A stretch of 54,194 nt of DNA from Gammaproteobacteria bacterium (GTDB taxonomy: Bacteria; Pseudomonadota; Gammaproteobacteria; Arenicellales; Arenicellaceae), in NCBI GenBank assembly GCA_013002025.1, contig JABDKW010000004.1, forward strand, positions 1 through 54,194. The letters are read 5' to 3'. Made by a program: the position numbers and the translations under genes. Below, in pieces: positions 53,466-54,194 of the stretch (its first letter is position 1; each line of letters opens with the position of its first letter). The notes beneath the pieces are model-generated. The model was not told where the DNA came from and ran no database searches. It saw only the letters and a list, made by a program, of their open reading frames with translations.

Positions 53466-54194
53466 TTAACCTCCTTTTCGCTTTGAGCCTTTGAATGCCA
53501 TGCTCAAGCCCATCTTGATAAACTCAAATCGATCACGATGAATGGCGCGGCGAATTCGCTTTAAGGCCTGCTTTCTGAAACGCAATTTGCTGCGTCTATG
53601 AGCTTTTTTATCAAGACTCGTAAACTCAGCTGCCAAGCTCTGCGCCATGGCCATCAACTCCTGTTCAGGAACGACTTTATCCAAAAATCCTGCGTCCACG
53701 GCGCCTGCAGGGCTATAGCATTCCGACAAGCCAACCGCCCGGTCAAAATGCGCCGGATGCAAACGATGCCGACATATTTCAATTGCCGTATGCGGCATGG
53801 TTAAGCCAATCGCCACCTCATTGGCCATGATTTTAAAGTCGCCTTGCACACCCATCCGGTAATCCGCCGACAATAGTAAAAACGACCCCATCGCAACCGC
53901 GTGCCCCGGGCAGGCAATCAAGACCGGCGTGGGAAACGTTAATAATCGGGCGGACAACTTAAAGCCACCTATTAACATACCCAAGGCTTGCCCTGCCCCG
54001 GATTTTAAAATTGCCAAATCGAAACCAGCTGAGAATATCCCCGGTCGGCCACACAGAAGCACCACCGCAGCATCGCGCTCAGCCTGATCGAGTGCCTTGT
54101 TGAGCTGAGATTGCATTACCGGGCTAAGCAGATTGTTATTACCATCATCCATGGTAATGGTGGCCACGCCATCGGCAAGCGCATAGGAAACAAA
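53466..54194 (-). CDS. enoyl-CoA hydratase/isomerase family protein (5' end outside window)
   Basis: Crotonase-fold protein, the reading frame open to the window edge (FVSYALADGVATITMDD precedes the first available GTG), so the start is beyond base 54194. FSAGFDLAIL and PGHAVAMGSFLLLSADYR form the oxyanion-hole and CoA-binding regions; ANEVAIGLTMP holds the Glu expected at the active site. The C-terminal tail is unusually basic (KKAHRRSKLRFRKQ). Acts on an acyl-CoA; substrate unknown. Four bp before the cupin gene, so likely in an operon. Confidence 0.88.
   Translation of the reverse strand, partial: FVSYALADGVATITMDDGNNNLLSPVMQSQLNKALDQAERDAAVVLLCGRPGIFSAGFDLAILKSGAGQALGMLIGGFKLSARLLTFPTPVLIACPGHAVAMGSFLLLSADYRMGVQGDFKIMANEVAIGLTMPHTAIEICRHRLHPAHFDRAVGLSECYSPAGAVDAGFLDKVVPEQELMAMAQSLAAEFTSLDKKAHRRSKLRFRKQALKRIRRAIHRDRFEFIKMGLSMAFKGSKRKGG

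Overview
The window looks like chromosomal core sequence of a free-living, aerobic gammaproteobacterium, probably marine and near the Pseudomonas/Cellvibrio side of the class. The reasons are gene order and gene choice. The fatty-acid block runs rpmF-plsX-fabD-fabG-acpP-fabF-pabC-mltG-tmk-holB-pilZ-tatD with no fabH, and ssb-MFS-uvrA are grouped, as in Pseudomonas. A FabY-type initiating ketoacyl synthase, a homodimeric AceE, and an AceF and Lpd carrying lipoyl domains are also present. No insertion sequence, phage gene, integrase, CRISPR array, rRNA or tRNA was recognised. The right-hand and left-hand genes run off the window.

Layout. 1-2528: end of a heterotetrameric-type 2-oxoacid (pyruvate) dehydrogenase operon (E1 alpha, E1 beta, E2). 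2529-6433: an AT-rich spacer with inverted repeats, a 66-codon orphan ORF, a membrane-anchored Sel1-like protein, and a 705-residue secreted Ig-like protein. 6734-16710 (minus strand): the large fatty-acid/cell-envelope block listed above, driven by clear sigma70 promoters before rpmF and acpP, with a terminator after acpP and a tandem 115-bp repeat between acpP and fabF. 16882-21634: ACP phosphodiesterase, a small lipoprotein, TrhO, a GNAT acetyltransferase and FabY. FabY is divergent from a GlxA/AraC-type regulator across a spacer packed with TGGC motifs. 22877-24888: a LolA-like periplasmic protein and an outer-membrane barrel. 24921-28566: OxyR, with both redox cysteines, divergent from a rubrerythrin / Fe-S CCG-domain protein / DUF3501 cluster. 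28592-33671: HtpX, two TerB-like paralogues and a TRAP transporter (lipoprotein DctP, DctQ, DctM) whose receptor resembles 2-oxoacid binders. 33734-34449: a decayed paralogue of the 705-residue protein. 34672-41464: ssb, MFS, uvrA, DUF1353, yaaA and truncated haemoglobin. 41603-51542: lipA, maeB, then aceE-aceF-lpd. 51554-54194: small hypothetical genes, a cupin and a partial enoyl-CoA hydratase.

How the genes work together. Two themes dominate. The first is acetyl-CoA production and use: two different pyruvate dehydrogenase types, lipoate synthase, malic enzyme, a possible 2-oxoacid TRAP importer, and nearly the whole type II fatty-acid initiation/elongation set, including FabY and the ACP-turnover enzyme AcpH. 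The second is peroxide and envelope stress: OxyR, rubrerythrin, Fe-S protein, DUF3501, YaaA, HtpX and UvrA/SSB. The least characterised part is the OxyR-linked rubrerythrin/CCG/DUF3501 cluster. Other points worth a look are the degenerate first lipoyl-like domain of AceF, an E2 lacking the usual catalytic Asp, the TGGC operator-like array, the tandem repeat beside acpP, and the freshly broken secreted-protein paralogue.
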